Assembly: GCA_016712315.1 (NCBI GenBank)
Contig: JADJRG010000013.1
Coordinates: 2,454,001-2,518,000, forward strand
Reading direction: 5' to 3'
Length of the DNA: 64,000 nt
From: Nannocystis sp.
Lineage (GTDB): Bacteria; Myxococcota_A; Polyangia; Nannocystales; Nannocystaceae
Shown one piece after another: positions 43,112 to 51,310 of this stretch (positions within the stretch are counted from its first letter, which is position 1; each line of letters begins with the position of its first letter). The notes beneath the pieces were generated by a model. The model had not been told where the DNA came from and made no database searches. It saw only the letters and a list, made by a program, of their open reading frames with translations. The position numbers and the translations under genes are program-made.

Positions 43112-43504
43112 TCAGTACGCGGCGGGGTCTTCGGCTTCGGCCTCGGCCTTGGCCTCGGCTTCGGCCTCTTCTTGGGCTTCGACGGTGTAGCGGGCGGTGG
43201 GTCGGCTGTGCAGGCGGGGGAAGGGGATCTCGTCGCCGGTGGCCTCGCACACGCCAAAGGTGCGGGCGTGGATCCGCGCGAGCGCGGCGTCGACCTCGCT
43301 GAGGCGGCGGCGCTCGTGGCCGGCGAGGCCTTGGCTCAAGGCGCGGGCGGCCTCGGAGGCGGCGAGGTCCTGGTGGTCGCCGGTGTCCATGGCGAAGGCG
43401 GCGCTGTCGCGCACGAATTCGCCCGCGCGGGCGAGGATCGCGGCGCGCTCGTCGAGGAGGAGCTGCTTGAGGGCGGCGATCTGGGGCTCAGTGAGGTGGT
43501 GCAT
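43112..43504 (-). CDS. DksA/TraR family protein lacking most zinc cysteines
   Basis: The N-terminal coiled-coil (ALKQLLLDERAAILAR...RRRLSEVDAALARI) and FGVCEATGDEIPFPRLHSRPTARYT, quoted in pieces of the family pattern YGxCExCGxxIxxxRLxAxPxAxxCxxC, identify a DksA/TraR-type RNA-polymerase-binding protein. Of the four zinc Cys only the first remains; the others are Thr, Thr and Ala. Zinc-free DksA forms (DksA2) exist elsewhere. The C-terminus is a Glu/Ala repeat (EEAEAEAKAEAEAED). Divergent from the GMC oxidoreductase gene, 68 bp apart. Confidence 0.8.
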   Translation of the reverse strand: MHHLTEPQIAALKQLLLDERAAILARAGEFVRDSAAFAMDTGDHQDLAASEAARALSQGLAGHERRRLSEVDAALARIHARTFGVCEATGDEIPFPRLHSRPTARYTVEAQEEAEAEAKAEAEAEDPAAY

Positions 43505-43572
43505 GGGCGCGCTCGGTCGAGGTCGCGCATGGTGACGCGAGGCGACGCGCCGAGCAAGGTCGATGTCGTGGT

Positions 43573-45165
43573 ATGGGTGATCGGGTGCGCGATCGCGGCG
43601 AATTCGACTACGACTTCATCATCATCGGCTCGGGGTTCGGCGGCAGCGTGTCTGGGCTGCGGCTGACCGAAAAAGGCTACCGAGTGCTGATGCTCGAGAA
43701 GGGACGCGAGCTGAAGGCGGCCGACTTCCCGAAGACGAATTGGGACCTGAGGCGGTGGCTGTGGATGCCGGCGCTGGGCTGGCGGGGGCTGTTTCAGATG
43801 CGCTTCTTCCGGCACGTGACGGTGCTGGCTGGGGTGGGAGTGGGCGGCGGCTCGCTGGTGTACGCGAACACGCTGCCGATCCCCAAGCGGCCCTTCTTTA
43901 AGGCGAAGTCGTGGGCGCACCTGGCCGACTGGGAGCAAGAGCTGGCGCCGCACTACGCGACGGCGCGCAAGATGCTGGGCGCGGTGAAGAACCCGACGGT
44001 GACGCCGGTGGACCGAATTTTGAAGAAGGTGGCGGACGCGCGGGGGGCGGCGTTCGAGCAGCCGCACGTGGCGGTGTACTTCGGTGAGCCGGGGAAGACG
44101 GTCCCGGACCCGTACTTCGGCGGCGAGGGGCCGGAGCGCACGGGCTGCAACTTGTGCGGGGGCTGCATGACGGGCTGCCGCCACGGGGCGAAGAACACGT
44201 TGGATAAGAACTACCTCTATTTGGCGCGCAGGCAGGGGATGAAGCTGCAGGCCGACACGGAGGTGACGGCGGTGCGGCCGCTGGCAGAGGGTGGGTATCG
44301 GGTGGAGGCGCGTTATGGCGCGAGCGCGCTGGGGCGGCGTCTTCAGGTGTTTACGGCGCGGCAGGTGGTCTTCGCGGGGGGGGTGCTGGGGACGGTGGAG
44401 CTGCTGTTAAAGATGCGCGCGGACCCGCAGGGGCTGCCGGGGCTGTCGCCGCGGCTGGGGCACACGGTGCGGACGAACTCGGAGTCGTTGATCGGGGTGA
44501 TCGGGTCGCAGCGCGAGCACGACCTGTCGCGCGGGATCGCGATCGGCTCGATGATCCAGACGGACGAGCGCTCGCACCTCGAGCCGGTGCGTTATTCGGC
44601 GGGCTCGGGGTTCTTTAGGACGATGCTGGCGCCGCACGTGAGCGGCGAGAGCAGCCCGGTGCGGGTGGCGAGGATGCTGGGCACGATCGCGCGGCACCCG
44701 CTGCGCTTCTTGCGGGCGATCACGGTGCCCGATCTGGCGAAGTACAGCATCATCTTGCTGTATATGCGCAGCGCGGAGGGGACGCTGCGGATGCGCCTGG
44801 GTAAGCTGCGCGGGGCGCTGGCGACCGGGCTGGAGAGCGGCGAGCGGCCGAGCGCGTCGATCCCCGAGGCGACCGCGCTGGCGCAGGAGATCGCGGGTCA
44901 TGTCGATGGGTCGGCGTACTCGATGATCAACGAGACGCTGCTGAATATCCCGACGACCGCGCATATTCTAGGGGGCTGCTGTATGGGTGACTCTCCCGAA
45001 ACTGGGGTGATCGATAAGCAGCACCGGGTGTTTGGTTATGAAGGCCTGTTCGTGATCGACGGGTCGGCGATCTCGGCGAACTTGGGGGTGAACCCGTCGC
45101 TGACGATCACGGCGCTGGCCGAGCGGGCGATGAGCTTGATCCCGCGGCGGGCGGAGCCGCTGTAG
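43573..45165 (+). CDS. GMC family oxidoreductase (cholesterol oxidase-like)
   Basis: FAD-dependent oxidoreductase. FIIIGSGFGGSVSGLRL is the ADP-binding motif near residue 17; AGVGVGGGSLVYANTL is the GMC signature 1 region; and the C-terminal TTAHILGGC, LFVIDGSAISANLGVNPS and LTITALAERA are typical of cholesterol-oxidase-like GMC proteins (conserved His and Asn for base catalysis). A Cys-rich insert GCNLCGGCMTGC (about residues 195-206) could hold an iron-sulfur cluster or disulfides. At 530 residues it is of normal size. No signal peptide is evident, so it is probably cytoplasmic. Substrate is likely a sterol or steroid alcohol, by family only. Confidence 0.85.
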   Translation: MGDRVRDRGEFDYDFIIIGSGFGGSVSGLRLTEKGYRVLMLEKGRELKAADFPKTNWDLRRWLWMPALGWRGLFQMRFFRHVTVLAGVGVGGGSLVYANTLPIPKRPFFKAKSWAHLADWEQELAPHYATARKMLGAVKNPTVTPVDRILKKVADARGAAFEQPHVAVYFGEPGKTVPDPYFGGEGPERTGCNLCGGCMTGCRHGAKNTLDKNYLYLARRQGMKLQADTEVTAVRPLAEGGYRVEARYGASALGRRLQVFTARQVVFAGGVLGTVELLLKMRADPQGLPGLSPRLGHTVRTNSESLIGVIGSQREHDLSRGIAIGSMIQTDERSHLEPVRYSAGSGFFRTMLAPHVSGESSPVRVARMLGTIARHPLRFLRAITVPDLAKYSIILLYMRSAEGTLRMRLGKLRGALATGLESGERPSASIPEATALAQEIAGHVDGSAYSMINETLLNIPTTAHILGGCCMGDSPETGVIDKQHRVFGYEGLFVIDGSAISANLGVNPSLTITALAERAMSLIPRRAEPL

Positions 45166-45179
45166 CGGAGAGGGCGCGC

Positions 45180-46172
45180 TCAGGGGGTGTGGTCGAAGGT
45201 GAAGCGCTGGATGATCCGGTCGCCGCCGAGCTCGGTCATGGCGCTGAGCGAGGCGCCGCCGCCGTGGTCGTACTCGAGGCCGCGGGTGCCCTCGCAGGCG
45301 CTGGCGTCGCCGGCGTCGTAGTCGAGGCCGCGGGAGGAGCAGCCGGCGGCGGCGGGGTCGATCTTGCCGCCGGACAAGACGGCCTCGAGCTGCGGGAGGG
45401 CGGACTTGGCGGCGACGACGTGCACGGTCTCTAGGCCGATGTCCTCGGCGTTGAGGCGGAAGGCGCCAGGAGGGGGCGGGAGCTGGAGGGGGCTGCCGCC
45501 GGGGAGGGGGTTCTTCGCGGGGATCCGGGGGTCGGGGAAGATGACGGAGACCTCGCCGCTGGGGGTGACTTGATAGAGATAGACGTAGGCGGGGCGCGAG
45601 GGGGTGAGCTCGAAGGTGAGGCGGGCGCCGGTGGGCAGGCGGGCTCCGTCGCGGATGACCGATGGGTCAGCTTCGCCTGGCTTTTGGGCCATAACCCTGA
45701 GGTCGAGCTCCAAGGTGGTGCGCTCCTCGGTCGGCACGACGGTCTGGTACATGGCGGCGAGCGCGGCCTGGTAGGCGGCGGAGTCGGGGGCGTTGGCGAG
45801 CTGCATGAGCATGCCGTCGAGCTGCTCCATCTTCTCGCGCATGGCCCGGCTCTCGCGCCGGTAGTCGTCGGCGGAGTAGATGCCGGCGTTGTACTCGCGG
45901 CACATGCCCTTCCAGCGGGCGAGGTAGCGCTCGACGACCTGGTCGATCTGGCGCACCGCGTTGATCGAGGACTTGGCCTCGACGGCGCCGAACTTGCTGG
46001 CCTCGACGCGGCCCTCGACGACGCGGCCTTGGTACTCGATCTCGGTGTCGCAGTCGATCTGGCCCGGGCCGGGGGCGCGCTTGCAGGCGCCCGCGAGGGC
46101 GAGCGCGAGCGAAGATGAGAGGCAGAGCGAGACCACGAGGAGTCGCGCACAGGGGGCTGCGAGGCTGCGCAT
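45180..46172 (-). CDS. DUF4384 domain lipoprotein
   Basis: A lipoprotein signal (SSSLALALAGAC) starts at ATG 46172 (the frame is open further up, to 46208). A helical middle (QIDQVVERYLARWKGMC, REKMEQLDGMLMQLAN) is followed by a DUF4384 domain: AYVYLYQVTPSGEVSVIFPDP, NPLPGGSPLQLP and ETVHVVAAKS. DUF4384 domains often sit beside or inside CHAT and caspase-like protease proteins. Here the gene is divergent from a CHAT protease (207 bp between starts), and the shared context supports a pair. Convergent with the GMC gene, 14 bp apart. Confidence 0.82.
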   Translation of the reverse strand: MRSLAAPCARLLVVSLCLSSSLALALAGACKRAPGPGQIDCDTEIEYQGRVVEGRVEASKFGAVEAKSSINAVRQIDQVVERYLARWKGMCREYNAGIYSADDYRRESRAMREKMEQLDGMLMQLANAPDSAAYQAALAAMYQTVVPTEERTTLELDLRVMAQKPGEADPSVIRDGARLPTGARLTFELTPSRPAYVYLYQVTPSGEVSVIFPDPRIPAKNPLPGGSPLQLPPPPGAFRLNAEDIGLETVHVVAAKSALPQLEAVLSGGKIDPAAAGCSSRGLDYDAGDASACEGTRGLEYDHGGGASLSAMTELGGDRIIQRFTFDHTP

Positions 46173-46378
46173 GGGGCTGAGGCTCCGGGTCGAGGGGAGG
46201 ATTGTCAAGGTCGAAGGATCTCTCCGCTTCGGCGGTCACGCGCGAATGTGTGCTTCGCGGGAGGAGGCAGAGAATAGGCCGATGAGGGCAAAATCCGCGA
46301 GTGTTATCATTTTCGCGCGCTCGACGAGAGGCGCTCGTGGTGGCGTTTTGAAAAGCTTAAAAAGTATATTCGGCGGAC

Positions 46379-49300
46379 ATGAGCTCCGTGGACTTGAGGG
46401 CGCGCCTGCGCGGTCGTGTGTTGGTGTGGGGTCTGGCGATCGCGGCGTCGGCGGCGGGCGTGACGCCAGGGGAGGCGCGCGCGGCGGCCTACGATGAGGC
46501 GGCGGGGCGGCGGGCGTTGGATGAATTCAACCGCGGCCTGACGATGCTGCGAGGCGGCGACCTGGCGGGGCTGGCGGTCGCGAAGGCGGCGATGGCGACG
46601 ATGACGTCGGCGCTGGGCGCGGACCACCCGACGACCCAGCAGGCGAGCACGGCGCTGCTGATGGCGCGCTTCCAGGTGCGCTCGGTGAAGCTGCAGCTGG
46701 CGCTGCAAAATACGACGCCGACCGGGCTGAAGATGACGAGCGTGTGGGCGGTGAGCCTGGCGAGGGAGCTGCTCAAGGAGGGGAACGAGGCGCTGGCTCG
46801 CGGCGATAAGGGGGCGATCGCCAAGCTCGAGCAGGCGTACGTGTACGTGCTCTTCGGGGTGCGTGACCCGATGACGCCGATCGTCGCGGAGTACAGCGGG
46901 GCGCTGAGCTCGGCGCACCAAAAATTCGGGGCGGCGGCGCTGGCGGAGGGGATCGAGGACGGCGACGTGCCGACGAGCGCGGTGGTGCCGACGATCTTGC
47001 TCTCACAAGAGATGAAGGCGCTGTACGAGCAGGCGGCGGCGGCGGCGGACTCGCGCGACTGGGCGCGAGCGGCGAAGAACCAGGAGCTGCTGGTGGCGCT
47101 GCTCGAGCGCGAGCTGGGGCCGAACGCGGACGAGCTGCCGCGCTGGTGGGGCGAGCTGGCGCTCTACTACTCGGCCGCGGGGCGGGTGGACGAGGCAGAG
47201 GCGGTGTTGGCCCGCTGGGAGAAGCGGGTGTTCGAGCGCTACGGGGCCCAGAGCGCGCAGGCGCGCGACTTCTACCAGACCGTGGTGGTGATGTTCTTGT
47301 CGCGCGGCGATGTGGCGCGGGCGACGCTGTACCGCGAGAAGGCCGGCGCGCTGGCCCGCAAGGCGCCGAAGAGCGACGAGTCGGTGATCCGGCTGCTGCT
47401 GCAGGTGGCGGACAGCCGGGTGACGACGCGGCGCTTGCCGGAGGCGAAGGAGCTGCTGGCGGAGATCGAGGGGCGCTTCAAGGCGATCGGCGCGGCGGCG
47501 CCCGAGAACCGGCTGCGCTTCGTGGTGATCAAGGTGGGCCTGCTGGACGCGGAGGCGGCGAACAAGCCGCCCGCGGAGGCGGCGAAGGCGCTGGCCGAGG
47601 CGAACAAGCTGCTGGCGGAGGCGGAGTCGCTGGCGGAGAAGATCGACGATCGAGAGTCTCGCTTCCTGTTCTATCGGACAGCCGCGGAGCACGCGCAGAG
47701 CGCGGGCGAGTTCCCGACGGCGGGGCGCTACTACGCGCGGGCGGGCGAGCTGGGGAGCGTCTCCGGGCCGGTGACCTCGGGCATGTTCGAGGCGGCGGCG
47801 ATGATGTACTGGTCGGCGGGGCGGGTCGATGAGGCGATCGCGCTGGCGGACAAGGCGGGCGCGGTGATGGACGCGCTGCTGCCGACGCTGCTGATCAGCG
47901 GCACGGACGCGGAGAAGCGCCGGCAGTTGTTGTTGGCGACCGCGCAGATCGATCCGCTGCTGTCGCTCAGCGCGGACGGGTTCCCGCAGAACGCGGCGGC
48001 GGCGGCGGTGGCGATGCGGACGCTGGTGCGCCGCAAGGCGGCGGTGCTCGACGCGCTCACGCGGACGGGCGAGGTGGTGCGGGCGCGGGAGACGGCGGAC
48101 GGGCAGGCGCGGCTGGTCGCGCAGGCGTCGCTGCGCGAGGCGCTGGCGGCGATGGTGTATCACCCGGCGCCGCGGAGCTTCTACGACGACGCGGAGCGGG
48201 CGAAGCTGCTGGTCGACATCGAGGCGTCGGAGCGCGGGCTGGCGCAGGCGGCTCAGGGGGCGCCGAGCGAGGCGCCGGTGAGCTTGGAGGCGATCCAAGG
48301 GAGCTTGCCGGCGGACGGAGCGTTGGTGGAGTTTGGGGTGTATCGGCCAAAAGATCCGCGGGCGCGCGGGCGCGATCAGGACCCGTCGACGGCGGCGCAG
48401 TATGTGGCGTTCGTGCTGCCGAAGTCGGGGCCGGTGACGGCGATCCCGCTGGGCTCGGCGGCAGAGCTCGAGGGGCGGGTGGCGACGCTGCGCAAGGCGC
48501 TGGCGACGCCGCGCGGGCAGTACGAGGCGCCGGCGAAGGGGCTCTATGAGGCGATCTTCAAAAAAATTGAGCCGCGGCTGGTCGGGGTGAAGCACGTGGT
48601 GCTGTCGCCGAGCGGGGCGCTGAACTTGGTGCCGTTCGCGGCGCTGGTCGATGACGGCGGGAAATTCCTGATTGAGAAATTTCAGATCACCTACGTGTCG
48701 AGCGGCCGCGAGCTGACGCGGCAGAGCCAGGCGAGCGGGGCGCCGACGCCGGCGATCTTGGTGGGCGCGCCAGCGTACGAAGATGTCGGCGACGGTGCGC
48801 GCGCGCCGGAGGGTCAACGCAAGGCGCTGCGCTTCTCCAAGCTGCCAGGGACCGCCGAAGAGGTGGCCGCGCTCGAGAAGATCGTGCCGGGCGCGGTGGT
48901 GATGACCGGCGCGGCGGCGAGTGAGCGGGGCCTGAAGGAGGCGGCGCGGCCGATCGTGCTGCACGTGGCGACGCACGGGTTCTTCTTGGCCGGGGATCAT
49001 CAGGCGATCGCGGGGGCGCGGGCGCTCGAGTTCGACGCGGGCGGGGCCGAGGCGCCCGCTGCGGCCGACCCGTGGCAGCCGCCGGGGAACCCGCTGCTGC
49101 GCTCAGGTCTGGCGCTGGCGGGCGCGAACGAGCGGGTCGGACGTGACGACGGGATCCTGACGGCGCTGGAGGTGGCGTCGATGGATCTGCGCGGGACGGA
49201 GCTGGTGGTGCTGTCCGCGTGTGAGACGGGGCTCGGCGAGGTGGAGGGCGGCGAGGGGGTGTACGGGCTGCGGCGGGCGCTGGCGATCGCGGGGGCGCGG

Positions 49301-50158
49301 TCGCAGGTGATGAGCCTGTGGAAGGTCGACGACGCGGCGACGCGCGACCTGATGATCGATTTTTACAAAAAACTGTCCGGTGGGACAGGCCGCGGTGAGG
49401 CGCTGCGGGCGGCTCAGCAGGGGCTGCTGGCGGACTCGAAGCGGCGGCACCCGTACTACTGGGCGGCGTTTATTCCGTCGGGGGCGTGGGGGCCGATGAG
49501 CCTGGCGCCCGCGCGCGCGGCGGCGGTGTCGCCGCCAGGAAGCAGCGGCGGCGGCGGGCGAGCGAAGGAGGGGGGGACGATCCGGGAGTACTGGAAGCGG
49601 CCGCCGAAGCAGCCGATTTTTTATATGGGCGGGGGGTACAGCGCGCCGCTAAGGCCCGAGGGGGACTTTGAGGGGAGCGCGGTGGACCCGCGCTCGGGGC
49701 TCCGCGTCGACGCGCTCTTCAACGTCGCGCCGCGCTGGTGGGCTGGCTTTATGTACAGCCGATCGATGTGGGACGTGGGGGCCTCGGCGAGCCGGCCGAG
49801 CGCGATGGAGGTGAAGCTCGGGACCCTTGAATTCATGTTCGGGATGGACGTGCTGGGGCTGCCGCGGCACTGGCGGCTGCGGCCGTCGCTGAACGCGTGG
49901 CTGGCCGCTGGGGCGGCGTGGACGCGCGATCGTGAGCAGGCGAATGAGAGCGCGAAGGAGTCAGCGTACGGGCTGTCGGGGACCTTCGGGTCGGACGCGG
50001 CGCTGCACCTGCGGCTGACTCCGCGCGTCGATCTGCGGCTCGGCGGCGGCGTGACGAAGAGCCGCTTCTTGCTCAGCGACGAGCGGATCGCGGGGGCCGC
50101 GACGTTCCCGCGCTCGTGGCGGTGGATGGCAGGCGGGGCGCTCGGCGTGGTCTTTTAG
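46379..50158 (+). CDS. Secreted CHAT caspase-like protease with TPR region and barrel-like C-terminus
   Basis: A signal peptide (RGRVLVWGLAIAASAAGVTPGEARA) is followed by about 780 residues of TPR-like helices (WGELALYYSAAGRVDEAEAVLARW, for example, given to its edge), then a CHAT peptidase domain: LNLVPFAALVDDGGKFL, HVATHGFFL with the catalytic His about 866, LVVLSACETGLGEVEGGEGV with Cys about 948, and YYWAAFIPSG. The catalytic dyad is intact. The last 180 residues differ from CHAT proteins: Gly/aromatic-rich strands (MGGGYSAPLRPEGDFEGSA, WWAGFMYSRSMWDVG, LEFMFGMDVLG, MAGGALGVVF) ending in Phe look like an eight-strand outer-membrane barrel. Confidence 0.85.
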   Translation: MSSVDLRARLRGRVLVWGLAIAASAAGVTPGEARAAAYDEAAGRRALDEFNRGLTMLRGGDLAGLAVAKAAMATMTSALGADHPTTQQASTALLMARFQVRSVKLQLALQNTTPTGLKMTSVWAVSLARELLKEGNEALARGDKGAIAKLEQAYVYVLFGVRDPMTPIVAEYSGALSSAHQKFGAAALAEGIEDGDVPTSAVVPTILLSQEMKALYEQAAAAADSRDWARAAKNQELLVALLERELGPNADELPRWWGELALYYSAAGRVDEAEAVLARWEKRVFERYGAQSAQARDFYQTVVVMFLSRGDVARATLYREKAGALARKAPKSDESVIRLLLQVADSRVTTRRLPEAKELLAEIEGRFKAIGAAAPENRLRFVVIKVGLLDAEAANKPPAEAAKALAEANKLLAEAESLAEKIDDRESRFLFYRTAAEHAQSAGEFPTAGRYYARAGELGSVSGPVTSGMFEAAAMMYWSAGRVDEAIALADKAGAVMDALLPTLLISGTDAEKRRQLLLATAQIDPLLSLSADGFPQNAAAAAVAMRTLVRRKAAVLDALTRTGEVVRARETADGQARLVAQASLREALAAMVYHPAPRSFYDDAERAKLLVDIEASERGLAQAAQGAPSEAPVSLEAIQGSLPADGALVEFGVYRPKDPRARGRDQDPSTAAQYVAFVLPKSGPVTAIPLGSAAELEGRVATLRKALATPRGQYEAPAKGLYEAIFKKIEPRLVGVKHVVLSPSGALNLVPFAALVDDGGKFLIEKFQITYVSSGRELTRQSQASGAPTPAILVGAPAYEDVGDGARAPEGQRKALRFSKLPGTAEEVAALEKIVPGAVVMTGAAASERGLKEAARPIVLHVATHGFFLAGDHQAIAGARALEFDAGGAEAPAAADPWQPPGNPLLRSGLALAGANERVGRDDGILTALEVASMDLRGTELVVLSACETGLGEVEGGEGVYGLRRALAIAGARSQVMSLWKVDDAATRDLMIDFYKKLSGGTGRGEALRAAQQGLLADSKRRHPYYWAAFIPSGAWGPMSLAPARAAAVSPPGSSGGGGRAKEGGTIREYWKRPPKQPIFYMGGGYSAPLRPEGDFEGSAVDPRSGLRVDALFNVAPRWWAGFMYSRSMWDVGASASRPSAMEVKLGTLEFMFGMDVLGLPRHWRLRPSLNAWLAAGAAWTRDREQANESAKESAYGLSGTFGSDAALHLRLTPRVDLRLGGGVTKSRFLLSDERIAGAATFPRSWRWMAGGALGVVF

Positions 50159-50189
50159 GCGCATCGACCCGTGCTAGAGGTGGGATCGT

Positions 50190-51206
50190 ATGGACTCGAT
50201 CACGCAGGGGGTGCTCGGCGCGGCGGCGGCGCAGATGATCTTGGGCGGCAAGGAGCAGCTCGGGCGGCGAGCGTGGCTGTATGGCTGCGTCGGCGGGGTG
50301 GCGCCGGACCTGGATATTTTTATACGTTCGGCGAGCGACCCGATGGTGGCGCTCGAGTACCACCGACACTTCACGCACTCGATCTTTTTTATCCCGCTCG
50401 GCGGGACGCTGGCGGCGCTGCCGTGGGCGCTGCGGCCGGTCCACCGGGCGAAGGCGCTGGCGATCATCGCGGCGACGACGGCAGGGTACGCGACGCACGC
50501 GCTGCTCGACGCGTTCACGAGCTACGGGACGATGATGCTGTGGCCGCTGTCGCGGATCCGGGTGGCGTGGAATTGGATCGCGATCGTCGACCTCGGATAC
50601 ACGCTGCCGCTGATCGTCGGGGTGATCTTGGCGGCGCGGCGGCGGTCGCGGTGGCCGGCGCTCGCGGCGCTCGTCGCCTGTAACCTGTACCTCGGGTTAT
50701 GTGGGATCCAGCGGGCGCGCGCGCTGGCGGCGCAGGAGCGGCTGATCGCGGCGCGCGGGCATACGGCGAGCCGCGTGGAGGTGTTCCCGACGCTGCTCAA
50801 CCATGTCACGTGGCGCTCGCTGTACGTGGCGGACGGGGTGGTGTTCGCGGACAAGGTGCGGGTGCCTTGGCTGGCGGAGGGGCGGGCGATCCCGGGCTCG
50901 CAGGTGCGGCTGCTCGAGGCGGCGGAGGCGCCAGCGGCGGTGCGCGAGGACCCGCGGACGCGGGCGGCGCTGGAGCTGTTTGTTTGGTTCAGTGACGGGT
51001 GGTTGGCGGAGGATCCGGTGGATGTGGGGGCGATCGGCGATCTGCGCTACGCGGTGCAGCCAGGCGAGGTGGCGTCGATGTGGAAGATCCGGCTGGACCC
51101 GGCCGCGGCGACGCCGGTGGTGTTCGAGCGGACGGCAGGAGCGCGTAATCTGGACGCGGCCAAGGTGTGGGCGACGCTCTTCGAGGACGGCGGCGGGCGC
51201 CGGTGA
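50190..51206 (+). CDS. YdjM/DUF457-type membrane metal-dependent hydrolase
   Basis: The N-terminal 170 residues match the YdjM (DUF457) family: DSITQGVLGAAAAQMILG, GGVAPDLDIF (metal Asp), EYHRHFTHSIFF (HxxxTHS) and THALLDAFTSYG (HxxxD), with four or five membrane helices. The C-terminal 170 residues are soluble and have no recognised domain. Family members are membrane proteins with phospholipase C-like metal ligands and unclear substrate. ATG at 50190, 31 bp after the CHAT gene; possibly co-transcribed, but no functional link is known. Confidence 0.82.
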   Translation: MDSITQGVLGAAAAQMILGGKEQLGRRAWLYGCVGGVAPDLDIFIRSASDPMVALEYHRHFTHSIFFIPLGGTLAALPWALRPVHRAKALAIIAATTAGYATHALLDAFTSYGTMMLWPLSRIRVAWNWIAIVDLGYTLPLIVGVILAARRRSRWPALAALVACNLYLGLCGIQRARALAAQERLIAARGHTASRVEVFPTLLNHVTWRSLYVADGVVFADKVRVPWLAEGRAIPGSQVRLLEAAEAPAAVREDPRTRAALELFVWFSDGWLAEDPVDVGAIGDLRYAVQPGEVASMWKIRLDPAAATPVVFERTAGARNLDAAKVWATLFEDGGGRR

Positions 51207-51310
51207 TCGGGGCGGTGGGGCGCTTAGAAGCCCCCAAAAAATTGTAACGAACGACATAAAGAATTGATGAGAGGGCCTTCTCGCGCGGCTCGGGCTGTTA
51301 TCTTCGCCCC

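Noticed and set aside
46365..46370. TATATT as a promoter for the CHAT gene
   Set aside because: The nearest -35-like TTGAAA is only 11 bases upstream, too close for a standard sigma-70 promoter.
47003..49000. 665-residue open frame antisense to the CHAT gene
   Set aside because: Arg/Pro/His/Gln-rich shadow; the plus strand carries the catalytic motifs.
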